Shown here: piece by piece, positions 16,889 to 24,524 of the stretch
How positions within the stretch are numbered: the first letter of the stretch is position 1
Layout of the letters: each line of letters opens with the position of its first letter
From: JAENWD01 sp963837165
GTDB taxonomy: Bacteria > Acidobacteriota > Vicinamibacteria > Vicinamibacterales > JAENWD01
Length of the DNA: 64,000 nt
NCBI GenBank assembly: GCA_963837165.1
Contig: CAWIMD010000001.1
Span: forward strand, 558,001-622,000
Direction of reading: 5' to 3'
The notes under the pieces: generated by a model
Databases searched by the model: none
What the model saw: the letters and a program-made list of their open reading frames with translations, nothing else
Told to the model about the DNA's origin: nothing
Position numbers and translations under genes: made by a program

Positions 16889-16948
16889 TCCGGCTCCTGT
16901 CCTCCTCCGTCCCGCCCGCCGCGGACGCGATGATCACGGTTGCCGCGT

Positions 16949-18106
16949 CTATTCCCCAATCAGCTCCGCGAGCCCCGACAGGTCCTCGACGTGGTCGGCC
17001 ACGGTCTTGACCACCATCAGAATCGGGAACGCCAGCAGCAGGCCCCACATGCCCCAGAGCCAGCCCCAGAAGAGCAGCGAGACGAGCACGGCGGGCGTAT
17101 TCAGCTTCCCGCGGCGCGACATCATGTACGGCTTCAGGAGCAGGCCTTCCAGGCTGGTGAGGATCAGGAACACGCCACCGACCAGCAGCATCTGAGAAAT
17201 CGACCCGAACTGCACGAGCGCCGCGGCCATCGACGCGACGAGGACCATCGACGACCCGACATAGGGAATCGTGTTGAGCAGCGCCGCGGCGATGCCCCAG
17301 AGCGGCGCGGCCTGCACGCCGAGCGCCGAGAACGCCAGCCACGTGCCCACGCCCAGCGCGGCGTTGGTGGCCGCCATCACGGTCACGAACGCCTCGATGC
17401 TGCGGTGGATGTCGTCGAGGATCTGCACGGTGATGCGGCGCGTCGCCAGCGCGGGTCCCGCAAGGCGGACGAGCTTGCGCCTGAACAGGTCGCCGGAGGC
17501 GAGCAGGAAGTAGGTGAGGAATCCGAGCGTGACGATCTGCCCGGAGAGCGCCGCCAGGCTCTTGCTGCCGCCGAGGATGATCCGCCGCAGGTCGAGCGAC
17601 GGCTCCACTACCTGGACCGGCGTCGCCTCCGACGCCGTCTTCGGCCCCGTCAGCTCGTTGGCCGACGCCTCCAGGTCCTTGGCGGCCTCGGACAGTTTCA
17701 CGACCGCAGAATCCCCGTCTCCCTTCCACGACCGCAGTTCGCGGCGGAGCTTGTCGGTGGCCTCCGGAAACTGCCGGATGGCGGTGCTCACTTCGTCGCT
17801 CAGCGCGTACGCCGAGTACCCGAGGCCGGCCAGCAGGAGGAGCATGACCGCCGCGGCCGCGAGCGCGCGGGGCAGGTGCGCCCGCTGGAACAGCCGGACC
17901 AGCGGGTCGAGCATGTAGGCGCCGAGCACCGCCAGAACCAGCGAGACCATCAGCAGCTCGGCGAACCACAGCGCGCCCAGGACGACGATCACCGCGATCA
18001 CGGTGATCATCGCGTTCCGGACGTTGAGCCGTGCGTCGTCGAGGCTCAGCTTGTGGACGTCGCCCGCGCCCTCGCCCCCGGACGTGGTCGGCTCGTCGAT
18101 GGGCAT
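16949..18106 (-). CDS. AI-2E family transporter (TqsA/YhhQ-type exporter family)
   Basis: 385 residues with the family layout: two N-terminal helices ('ITVIAVIVVLGALWF', 'LVLAVLGAYMLDPLVRLFQR'), a third helix pair, a long soluble/coiled region (~residues 105-190, 'STAIRQFPEATDKLRREL'), and five C-terminal helices with the conserved 'WGIAAALLNTIPYVGSSMVL' (the P-Y-x-G phrase) and 'LLKPYMMSRRGKLNTPAVLV'. The family includes TqsA, linked to autoinducer-2 export, but many members carry other substrates or exchange Na+/H+; the function here is unknown. It lies last in a minus-strand run with three small envelope proteins. Confidence 0.88.
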   Translation of the reverse strand: MPIDEPTTSGGEGAGDVHKLSLDDARLNVRNAMITVIAVIVVLGALWFAELLMVSLVLAVLGAYMLDPLVRLFQRAHLPRALAAAAVMLLLLAGLGYSAYALSDEVSTAIRQFPEATDKLRRELRSWKGDGDSAVVKLSEAAKDLEASANELTGPKTASEATPVQVVEPSLDLRRIILGGSKSLAALSGQIVTLGFLTYFLLASGDLFRRKLVRLAGPALATRRITVQILDDIHRSIEAFVTVMAATNAALGVGTWLAFSALGVQAAPLWGIAAALLNTIPYVGSSMVLVASMAAALVQFGSISQMLLVGGVFLILTSLEGLLLKPYMMSRRGKLNTPAVLVSLLFWGWLWGMWGLLLAFPILMVVKTVADHVEDLSGLAELIGE

Positions 18107-18220
18107 GGTCAGAAGGGCATCCTGGGCGGAGGTTCGGAGGGAGCAGGGCGGCGACGCTCCGCGGGCAGAGCGCCGCCGCGTGTGCGCCCGGCCCCGGATG
18201 GGCCGGCGTCCCGCGTGTGG

Positions 18221-18589
18221 CTAGCCGAGGCTGGACCCGCCGGTCCCGGTACCTCCCGCCGAGGACGAGCCCGTAGCGCGGTTGGCGGCGTCGCGCGCGT
18301 ACCGCTCCGCCTCATCGGCGCCGCGGCTGACCGCGCCTTTGGCCTGCTGGTACGTCTCCTTCGCCTTGTCGGACCACTCCTCGGCGGTGCTGGCCGCGCG
18401 TCGATATCCCTCGGCGGCGGTATCGCGGAGGTTTCGGGCCTGGCCCGACATCTGCCGGCGCAGCTCGGAGCCGGACTTCGGCGCGAACAGCATCGCCACG
18501 CCCGCGCCGAGCACGGTACCGGTGACGAGCCCAATCACGAAGCCGCTGCCGCGGCCTTCGGTGTCGTAGCGATCGTATTCATCAGTCAT
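18221..18589 (-). CDS. YtxH domain-containing protein
   Basis: 122 residues: a short acidic N-terminus, one Gly/Ala-rich membrane helix ('FVIGLVTGTVLGAGVAMLFA') immediately followed by the YtxH signature 'APKSGSELRRQM', then a long amphipathic helix with repeated 'RNLRDTAAEGYRRAAS..' and a Gly/Ser tail. YtxH proteins are general-stress and envelope-associated in Bacillus; their molecular role is unclear. It is third in the minus-strand cluster, 18 bases from the DUF948-like gene. Confidence 0.82.
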   Translation of the reverse strand: MTDEYDRYDTEGRGSGFVIGLVTGTVLGAGVAMLFAPKSGSELRRQMSGQARNLRDTAAEGYRRAASTAEEWSDKAKETYQQAKGAVSRGADEAERYARDAANRATGSSSAGGTGTGGSSLG

Positions 18590-18607
18590 TGACGGCCTCC
18601 TAGTCGA

Positions 18608-19024
18608 CTATGGACGACCGGCCGCGCGAGCCGGCGGCCGGGACCGCGATCCGAGGACCGCGGTGAGCGCGGCACGGACGCCGCGAACGACACTGACAAC
18701 GCGATGCGCCCTTGCGCGCACACTCGATCGCACGCGCATGGCGGTTTCGTCCACCCGGTCCACGGTCGTGCGGATCGCGCTATCCACCCGATCGGTCTCG
18801 TCCCGGACAGTGGCCGTCACGTCCTTCACGTCGGCGAGGATGGCATCGACCCTGGCCAGGAGTGGCGCGATGCGGCGCTGCTCCAGCCGGTCGACGAGCT
18901 CCTGCACCCGCCGGTAGGCGACCCAGCCCGCCACGCCGGCGCCAATGAGCGCCAGGGCCTCGAGCACGCTGACCGCGGCCATGATGCCGAGCAGCAGGTT
19001 GGTGGTGTTGAGACTGCTATCCAT
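18608..19024 (-). CDS. DUF948-like single-pass membrane protein
   Basis: 138 residues starting at ATG 19024 (the frame is open upstream but overlaps the preceding gene). One N-terminal helix ('LLGIMAAVSVLEALALIGAG') is followed by heptad-rich sequence 'VQELVDRLEQRRIAPLLARV' and 'VRDETDRVDSAIRTTVDRVD', the helical repeat of DUF948-type stress proteins, and a basic C-terminus. With the two flanking YtxH-like proteins it looks like a set of membrane-anchored coiled coils that may assemble together (inference). Confidence 0.7.
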   Translation of the reverse strand: MDSSLNTTNLLLGIMAAVSVLEALALIGAGVAGWVAYRRVQELVDRLEQRRIAPLLARVDAILADVKDVTATVRDETDRVDSAIRTTVDRVDETAMRVRSSVRARAHRVVSVVRGVRAALTAVLGSRSRPPARAAGRP

Positions 19025-19032
19025 CGCCGACC

Positions 19033-19305
19033 TCAGAAGGGTGTGGTCTGGTGCGGCGGATACGGCGACTCGTGCGAGCCGCCCTCCGCCATCGCCTCGT
19101 TGAGGAGCTTGAGGCCCTCCGAGGCCACGGTCGCCGCCTTCTCGAGCGTCCGCCGGAAGCTCTTCAGCTCGCGGGCGAAATCGTCGATCGCCGGCTCGAG
19201 ATCGCGTCGGAAGGCCCGCCCCTGTTCGGTGAAGAACAGGTAGCCGGCCACGCCTCCAATCACGCCGCCGAGAACCGCCGCCACAACCGTTCGCGAATTG
19301 GCCAT
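19033..19305 (-). CDS. Small YtxH-like membrane protein
   Basis: 90 residues, start supported by GAGG upstream of the ATG. A single Gly-rich helix ('VVAAVLGGVIGGVAGYLFF') is followed directly by 'TEQGRAFRRDLEPAIDDFAR' and a helix 'FRRTLEKAATVASEGLKLLN'. The T-E-x-G-x-x-x-R-R phrase after the helix is that of YtxH-like proteins, although this one is shorter than usual. First gene of the minus-strand cluster; eight bases separate it from the DUF948-like gene. Confidence 0.75.
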   Translation of the reverse strand: MANSRTVVAAVLGGVIGGVAGYLFFTEQGRAFRRDLEPAIDDFARELKSFRRTLEKAATVASEGLKLLNEAMAEGGSHESPYPPHQTTPF

Positions 19306-19480
19306 GCCTCACCTCGCTCCAGGCTCCGTGGGTTCAATTCGTGTGCCACGCCGCCAGAGGCCCGTTCCGCGGCGGTACACGTGCCTTTTGGGCCGCCAGC
19401 GGTGCGCTCCGTACCGATTCAAGACGCTGAGTTCGGCACGGTCGCGACGAATCAGCAGGCACTGTTGTTGCACCCTCCGG

Positions 19481-19505
19481 CGCGGGCGTCGGTCCGACGC
19501 CCGCG
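19481..19505. promoter_or_regulatory. Strong stem-loop in the leader of the cytochrome c gene
   Basis: CGCGGGCGTC and GACGCCCGCG, ten perfect pairs with a five-base GGTCC loop (the palindrome extends into the loop), ending 21 bases before the GTG of the cytochrome c gene and before its GGAGGA. It could be a leader hairpin affecting translation, or an operator in the 221-base divergent region. Confidence 0.45.
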
Positions 19506-19526
19506 TCGATCCCGGAAGGAGGACAC

Positions 19527-20009
19527 GTGCGCCTGCCCCCGGTTGCGCCGGTGCTCGTCACGCTCGCCCTGATCGTGCCGCTTGCCGCTCGCGGGCAACA
19601 GTCGACACCGGCGGCCGAGAATCTCTACGAGCAGGATCGGCACCCGCCGTACCAGGATGGAGCCGATCCCGTCGTGCACGGGCGCTACCTCGTGCATCAC
19701 GTGGCCATGTGCCTCTACTGCCACACCCCGAAGCGCGCGGACGGCACGCTGGAGTGGCCCGCACTCCTGCAGGGATCGCCGATGCCCGTCAAGTCACCGT
19801 ACGCAGCCCAGGAGTGGGCATACCGGGCGCCAGGGCTTGCCGGGCTGCCGGGCGGCTTCAGCGAAGAGGCCCTGGCGACCTTCCTCGAGACGGGCCGCAC
19901 GCCGTACGGGTACGACCACGTGAAGCCGCCGATGCCGCCGTTCCGCATGAGCGCGCGCGACGCCCGGGCGGTCGTCGCGTACCTGAAGTCCCTCGGGCGC
20001 CATCAGTAG
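19527..20009 (+). CDS. Exported mono-haem cytochrome c
   Basis: 160 residues. Signal peptide 'MRLPPVAPVLVTLALIVPLA' from a GTG with GGAGGA upstream. One haem-binding CXXCH: 'HVAMCLYCHTPKRADG' (~residues 61-75); the distal Met is probably within 'PPMPPFRMSARDAR' near the C-terminus. The spacing and the phrase 'GRYLVHHVAMCLYCHTP' are those of small periplasmic cytochromes that accompany dehydrogenases or alcohol oxidases. No partner enzyme is adjacent, so its electron donor is unknown. Confidence 0.85.
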   Translation: MRLPPVAPVLVTLALIVPLAARGQQSTPAAENLYEQDRHPPYQDGADPVVHGRYLVHHVAMCLYCHTPKRADGTLEWPALLQGSPMPVKSPYAAQEWAYRAPGLAGLPGGFSEEALATFLETGRTPYGYDHVKPPMPPFRMSARDARAVVAYLKSLGRHQ

Positions 20010-20010
20010 G

Positions 20011-20056
20011 AGGATGGGAGGATGGGAGGATGGGAGGATGGGAGACCCATCCTCCC
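20011..20056. terminator. Tandem 8-base repeat folding into a hairpin between convergent genes
   Basis: Four copies of AGGATGGG run from 20011 to 20042 and are followed by AGA and the inverted CCCATCCTCCC, giving an eleven-base perfect stem (20032-20042 with 20046-20056). The element fills the gap between the cytochrome c stop (20009) and the DUF892 stop (20061), as expected of a two-way terminator. Confidence 0.75.
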
Positions 20057-20060
20057 GCCG

Positions 20061-20735
20061 TCAACGCTTCCGCCTGCTCGACGCGCGGGCCGCGCGCGAG
20101 CGGCCGGCCGGCGCCGATCGATTCGACATCCGGCGCCTTCGCGTCCGGTGGGCCGCGGCCGCCCGCGATGTCGCGCCGGCTGACGAGGATCGCGCGCGGG
20201 ACGACCGGGCCGTCTGCGCCTGCTCCTCATCCGATGGCTCCCCGGCGCCGGCCGCGGCGTTGATGCCGGCTTCGGCCAGCGAGGTCAGCTTCTCGTCGGC
20301 CGCCTTCTCTTCAGCCAGTGTCTCGCGCAGCAGGGCCGCGACGTCGGACAGCCCCAGGCCCTCGGCCCACGCCGCGATCGTCCCGTAGGCGGCGATCTCG
20401 TAGTGCTCGGCGCGCTGGGCGGACGCGATGATGCGCGCATCGCCGACCGCTTCCGAGCCGCCTTGCTCGAGCGTCTCCGATCCTTCCTCGATGATGCCCT
20501 GCATGCCTGCGCAGGTCTTCGCCCGCGCCCGCTCGTCGAGCAGATCGAACACCTGCTCGAGACGGGCGACGTGCTGCCGGGTCTGGCCGAAGTGCTCGGT
20601 GATGGCGTCGCGAAGCTCCTCGCTGGTCGCGTGCTTCGCCAGCTTGGGCAGCGTCTTCACCAGCTGCTTCTCGGCGCTGTACAGGTCCTTCACTTCGTCG
20701 AGCAGCGCATCGCGCAGCGTAATCATTTCTGCCAT
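20061..20735 (-). CDS. DUF892 (YciE/YciF-type) ferritin-like protein
   Basis: 224 residues. The first ~165 match the DUF892 four-helix bundle: 'TLRDALLDEVKDLYSAEKQL', 'HFGQTRQHVARLEQVFDLL', 'IASAQRAEHYEIAAYGTIAA' and 'TLAEEKAADEKLTSLA' with Glu/His residues spaced as in di-iron ferritin-like folds. The C-terminal ~55 residues are Arg/Ala/Ser-rich and low complexity, a common basic tail. YciE/YciF-type proteins rise under osmotic and oxidative stress in other bacteria. The start follows AAGGAG. Confidence 0.85.
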   Translation of the reverse strand: MAEMITLRDALLDEVKDLYSAEKQLVKTLPKLAKHATSEELRDAITEHFGQTRQHVARLEQVFDLLDERARAKTCAGMQGIIEEGSETLEQGGSEAVGDARIIASAQRAEHYEIAAYGTIAAWAEGLGLSDVAALLRETLAEEKAADEKLTSLAEAGINAAAGAGEPSDEEQAQTARSSRARSSSAGATSRAAAAHRTRRRRMSNRSAPAGRSRAARASSRRKR

Positions 20736-21039
20736 GTCTCATCTCCTTACGTCTCGTCACGCCGGTGGCATGACGGGCGCGCTCGCTGCACGGCACATGC
20801 CACGGCGACCGCGGCCGGCGCGTGCCGCAACCGGGTAGCGCCATCCCGGCGTCTCCGGCGTGGTCCGCCGCCCAGCGGGCGGCCTGCCCCCGGAACCGCC
20901 GCCGAGTGTGAGCTTTCCTCCCCGGGCAGTCGATTTCACTACGCTCGGCGGTTGCGTCGCGCCGTAACTCCAGAGTTCTCGGCACTACGCCCGTGGCATG
21001 GTCCTTGACCTGATCCATCAGTGCTCCCTGGAGGCGGCG
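20736..21039. other. Non-coding divergent region of about 300 bases
   Basis: No convincing gene. It contains the ribosome-binding site of the DUF892 gene, a GCCGCCC-AGC-GGGCGGC hairpin at 20867-20883, and a weak sigma-54-like string (TGGCAT..TTGA, 20996-21010) that lacks the invariant -12 GC. Promoters for both directions must lie here. Confidence 0.5.
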
Positions 21040-21246
21040 ATGGCTTTCGGACACGAGCACGACCACCGGAAGGGACGACAATGGCGCCTGTACGGCGGTC
21101 TGGCCCTGGCAGCAGCGGCTGCCGGCGTGGCCTGGATCGCCTTGCGCCGTCGAGGTCGGCCTTCCGGGGCGGTCCCGGCCGGGCCCGTTCCCGTGGCCGG
21201 CCCCGTCGCCCTCTCGCCCGGCACGGTCCGCGCGACGGTTCGCTGA
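21040..21246 (+). CDS. Small single-pass membrane protein, hypothetical
   Basis: 68 residues from ATG 21040, which has GGAGG six bases upstream (an earlier ATG at 20998 lacks one). A charged, His-rich N-terminus ('MAFGHEHDHRKGRQWRLYGG') leads into one helix ('LALAAAAAGVAWIALRRRG') and a Pro/Val-rich tail. It ends 23 bases before the glycosyltransferase gene and may be its operon leader. Small size makes this uncertain. Confidence 0.45.
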   Translation: MAFGHEHDHRKGRQWRLYGGLALAAAAAGVAWIALRRRGRPSGAVPAGPVPVAGPVALSPGTVRATVR

Positions 21247-21269
21247 TCGCCTTTCCATCGGATCCACCC

Positions 21270-22334
21270 ATGCGTATCGCTCAAGTCGCTCCGCTCTCCG
21301 AGAGCGTGCCTCCGCAGACGTATGGCGGCACCGAGCGTGTCGTCGCCTATCTCACCGAAGAGCTCGTCCGACAGGGACACGACGTGACCCTGTTCGCCTC
21401 GGGCGACTCCCGCACCTCCGCACACCTGGTCGAGGGCTGGCCGCGCTCGCTGAGGCGCGACGAGGGGTGCGACGACAAGGTGGCGCCCCATCTGGTGATG
21501 ATCGAGCGCGTCATGCGCGCCTGCCAGGACGGCTTCGACGTCGTGCACTTCCACACCGGATATCTCCACTTCCCGCTCGCACGGCACCTGGGCGTGCCAC
21601 ACGTCACGACGATGCACGGGCGCCAGGATCGGCCCGAGGCCGGGGCCCTGCTCCGGGAGTACCGCGACGTGCCGCTCGTCTCGATCTCCGACGACCAGCG
21701 GACGCCGGCGCCCGAGGCCCGCTGGGTGCGCACGGTGCAGCACGGGCTGCCGGACGGACTGCTGGCCTACAGCCCGAGGTCGCGCGGCTACCTGGCGTTC
21801 CTGGGCCGGATCTCGCCCGAGAAGCGGCCCGACCGAGCCGTCGCCATCGCGCGCGCGGTCGGCATGCCGCTGCGCGTCGCCGCCAAGGTGGACAAGGTGG
21901 ACCGGGAGTACTACGAGCGCGACATCCGGCCGCTCTTCGAGAGCTCGGGGATCGAGTACATCGGCGAGATCGCCGAATCCGAGAAAAGCGAGTTCCTGGG
22001 CGGCGCAGATGCGCTGCTGTTCCCGATCGACTGGCCCGAGCCGTTCGGCATGGTCATGATCGAGGCGATGGCCTGCGGCACGCCCGTCGTCGCGTGGAAC
22101 GAGGGATCGGTGTCGGAGGTCATCGAGGACGGCCGCACCGGGTTCCTGGTCCGCTCGCTCTGGGAGGCGATCGAGCGCACACGCCAGCTTGGCCTGCTGT
22201 CGCGCGCCGCCTGCCGGGAGTCGTTCGAGCGGCGGTTCACGGCCGAACGGATGGCGCGCAACTACGTGAACGTGTACGAGCGGCTCATCGACCGGGACGA
22301 CCCGCTTCTCCTGGCCCGCGAGGATGTCTCATGA
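21270..22334 (+). CDS. GT4-family glycosyltransferase
   Basis: 354 residues with the GT-B fold of family 4: N-terminal 'MRIAQVAPLSESVPPQTYGG' and 'TERVVAYLTEELVRQGHDVT', acceptor-side 'VVHFHTGYLHFP', and in the donor domain 'YLAFLGRISPEKRPDRAVAI' and the EX7E motif 'EPFGMVMIEAMACGTPVVAW'. This subgroup ('ESVPPxxYGGTERVV') is common in soil bacteria next to glycogen-debranching-type enzymes. The stop overlaps the next gene as ATGA. Sugar donor and acceptor are unknown; the neighbour suggests alpha-glucan or trehalose-related metabolism (inference). Confidence 0.9.
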   Translation: MRIAQVAPLSESVPPQTYGGTERVVAYLTEELVRQGHDVTLFASGDSRTSAHLVEGWPRSLRRDEGCDDKVAPHLVMIERVMRACQDGFDVVHFHTGYLHFPLARHLGVPHVTTMHGRQDRPEAGALLREYRDVPLVSISDDQRTPAPEARWVRTVQHGLPDGLLAYSPRSRGYLAFLGRISPEKRPDRAVAIARAVGMPLRVAAKVDKVDREYYERDIRPLFESSGIEYIGEIAESEKSEFLGGADALLFPIDWPEPFGMVMIEAMACGTPVVAWNEGSVSEVIEDGRTGFLVRSLWEAIERTRQLGLLSRAACRESFERRFTAERMARNYVNVYERLIDRDDPLLLAREDVS

Positions 22335-24499
22335 CGGTGGCCCACGAGCTCCCACCGCCCGCCTACGCGGTCTTCGAGACCGAGCGCCGCGACAATCGCA
22401 CGCGGGTCCTCAAGCACGGGGACACCTTCGCCGTTTTCGGCCCCTCGGGGGACATCCTCAGCGGCCACCACACCCAGCAGGGACTGTACCACTGCGGAAC
22501 GCGGCACCTTTCGCACGCCCGGCTGACGATGCAGCGACGCGAGCCCCTCCTGCTGAGCTCGTCGATCTCGCCCGCCAGCGACCGACTGGCGATCGACCTC
22601 ACCAACCCCGACATCACGCGGGGCGAGGAGACGCCGTGGAACAAGGGGCTCCTGCACGTGCTGCGCCGCATGTTCCTGTGGCGGGGGACCTGCTACCAGC
22701 GGATCCAGCTCACCAGCTACTCGTCATTGCCGGTCACCATGCGGCTGACGCTGGAACTCGCCGCGGACTTCGCGGACATCTTCGAAGTCCGTGGCACGCA
22801 TCGAAAGGCGAGGGGCCGCACCCTGCCCACGGTCAGCCACCCTGGCGGGCTCGTGTTCGCGTACGAGGGACTGGACGGTGTGGTGCGCCAGACCGCCATC
22901 CTCTGTGACCCTGCGCCCGAGGCGGTCACCGAGGACCGGCTGGAGTTCGACCTCGAGCTGGCGCCCCGCGGTGTCGCGGAGCTCCGGATCTCGACGGCCT
23001 GTCAGCGGCAGCACAGCGCGGACCCCGCCGCGGGGCCGTTCACCGAGGCCCGTGACTCCGCCCGCAAGGCCGCCGAGTCCATGCTCGCGCGGTGCCCGGC
23101 GCTGCACTCCTCGAACGAGCTGTTCGACGGCTGGCTGGCGCGCTCGCGGGCCGACGTCTACCTGATGGTCACCGAGACGCCGGAGGGCCCGTACCCGTAC
23201 GCGGGCATTCCGTGGTTCAGCACCGCGTTCGGGCGTGACGGCATCATCACCGCCATCTCGATGCTCTGGGCCGACCCGTCGCTGGCGCGAGGCGTACTCG
23301 CGTACCTGGCGGCCACGCAGGCCACCGAGGACGATCCCGCCCGCGATGCGCAGCCCGGCAAGATCCTGCACGAGCGGCGCGACGGCGAGATGGCGGCGCT
23401 CGGCGAGGTGCCGTTCGGACGCTATTACGGCAGCGTGGATGCGACGCCGCTGTTCGTGCTGCTGGCCGGCCGCTACTACGACCGCACCGGCGACCTGGCG
23501 TTCATCCGGCGCATCTGGCCGAACCTGGAGCGTGCGCTCGCCTGGGTGGACCGCTACGGCGACGCCGACGGCGACGGCTTCATCGAGTACGCGCGCCGTA
23601 CCGAGGAGGGCCTCGCGCAGCAGGGCTGGAAGGACTCGCATGACGCGGTCTTCCATGCCGACGGCACGCTCGCCGAGCCCCCGATCGCCCTCGCGGAAGT
23701 GCAGGGATACGTGTACGGAGCCCGGCACCACGCCGCGGAGCTGGCCGCGGCGCTCGGGATGCGCGCACGATCGCGCAGGCTGGTCGAGCAGGCCGAGCAG
23801 CTGCACCGGCAGTTCGAGGAGCGCTTCTGGCGTCCGTCGCTCGGGACCTTCGCGCTGGCGCTCGACGGGCGGAAGCAGCCCTGCGATGTCGTCTCGTCGA
23901 ATGCCGGCCAGTGCCTGATCAGCGGGATTGCGTTGCCCGACCACGCGGCCCGTGTGGCCGAAGGCCTGATGAGCGACGACATGTTCACCGGGTGGGGTCT
24001 CCGGACCCTGCACCGGAAGGAGCAGCGGTACAACCCGATGTCGTACCACAACGGATCCGTGTGGCCGCACGACACGGCGCTCATCGCCACGGGGCTGGCC
24101 CGCTACGGGGCGAAGGACGCCGTCGTCCGGCTGGCGACGGGCCTGTTCGACGCGGCGCAGCACTTCGAGCAGCAGCGGCTGCCGGAGCTGTTCTGCGGAT
24201 TTCCGCGGCGCCCGGGCGAGGGGCCGACCCGTTATCCGGTCGCCTGCGCGCCGCAGGCGTGGGCCGCCGCCGCGGCGTTCCAGATGCTGAAGGCGCTGCT
24301 CGGCCTGGAGGTGGACGGCATCCGCCGGGTCGTGCGCTTCCGCGAGCCGCAGCTGCCCGAGTCGATCGACTGGCTGCGGATTGTCGGGCTCGAAGTGGGC
24401 GACGCCCGCGTGGACCTGCTCTGCGAGCGCCGGGCGACCGACGTCGGCGTGTCCATCGTCCGGCGTACGGGGGACGTCACGGTCGCGACCGAGCGATGA
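22331..24499 (+). CDS. Amylo-alpha-1,6-glucosidase / glycogen-debranching-type protein
   Basis: 722 residues, ATG inside the ATGA overlap with the glycosyltransferase. N-terminal beta domain of the GDE_N_bis type ('FAVFGPSGDILSGHHTQQGL', 'YHCGTRHLSHARLTMQ', 'DFADIFEVRGTHRKARG') and a C-terminal (alpha/alpha)6 barrel of the GH63/GH133-like clan: 'GIPWFSTAFGRDGIITAISM', 'VDATPLFVLLAGRYYDRTGD', 'KDSHDAVFHADG' and 'NPMSYHNGSVWPHDTALIA'. The acidic pair expected at 'GRDG' and in the barrel is present. Cytoplasmic. With the GT4 it probably builds and trims an alpha-glucan or glucosyl compound under stress (inference). Confidence 0.88.
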   Translation: MTVAHELPPPAYAVFETERRDNRTRVLKHGDTFAVFGPSGDILSGHHTQQGLYHCGTRHLSHARLTMQRREPLLLSSSISPASDRLAIDLTNPDITRGEETPWNKGLLHVLRRMFLWRGTCYQRIQLTSYSSLPVTMRLTLELAADFADIFEVRGTHRKARGRTLPTVSHPGGLVFAYEGLDGVVRQTAILCDPAPEAVTEDRLEFDLELAPRGVAELRISTACQRQHSADPAAGPFTEARDSARKAAESMLARCPALHSSNELFDGWLARSRADVYLMVTETPEGPYPYAGIPWFSTAFGRDGIITAISMLWADPSLARGVLAYLAATQATEDDPARDAQPGKILHERRDGEMAALGEVPFGRYYGSVDATPLFVLLAGRYYDRTGDLAFIRRIWPNLERALAWVDRYGDADGDGFIEYARRTEEGLAQQGWKDSHDAVFHADGTLAEPPIALAEVQGYVYGARHHAAELAAALGMRARSRRLVEQAEQLHRQFEERFWRPSLGTFALALDGRKQPCDVVSSNAGQCLISGIALPDHAARVAEGLMSDDMFTGWGLRTLHRKEQRYNPMSYHNGSVWPHDTALIATGLARYGAKDAVVRLATGLFDAAQHFEQQRLPELFCGFPRRPGEGPTRYPVACAPQAWAAAAAFQMLKALLGLEVDGIRRVVRFREPQLPESIDWLRIVGLEVGDARVDLLCERRATDVGVSIVRRTGDVTVATER

Positions 24500-24524
24500 G
24501 TCGGGCTCGCCTCGAGCGGCCGCG

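Noticed and set aside
14873..16933. 686-codon plus-strand frame opposite the YdiJ-like gene
   Set aside because: Shadow frame; the minus strand carries complete FAD and Fe-S motifs.
19325..19345. GGTTCAATTC string resembling a tRNA T-loop
   Set aside because: Flanks do not form the T stem, and no acceptor, D or anticodon arms are found.
20996..21010. Sigma-54 promoter-like TGGCAT..TTGA
   Set aside because: The -12 element has GA instead of the nearly invariant GC.
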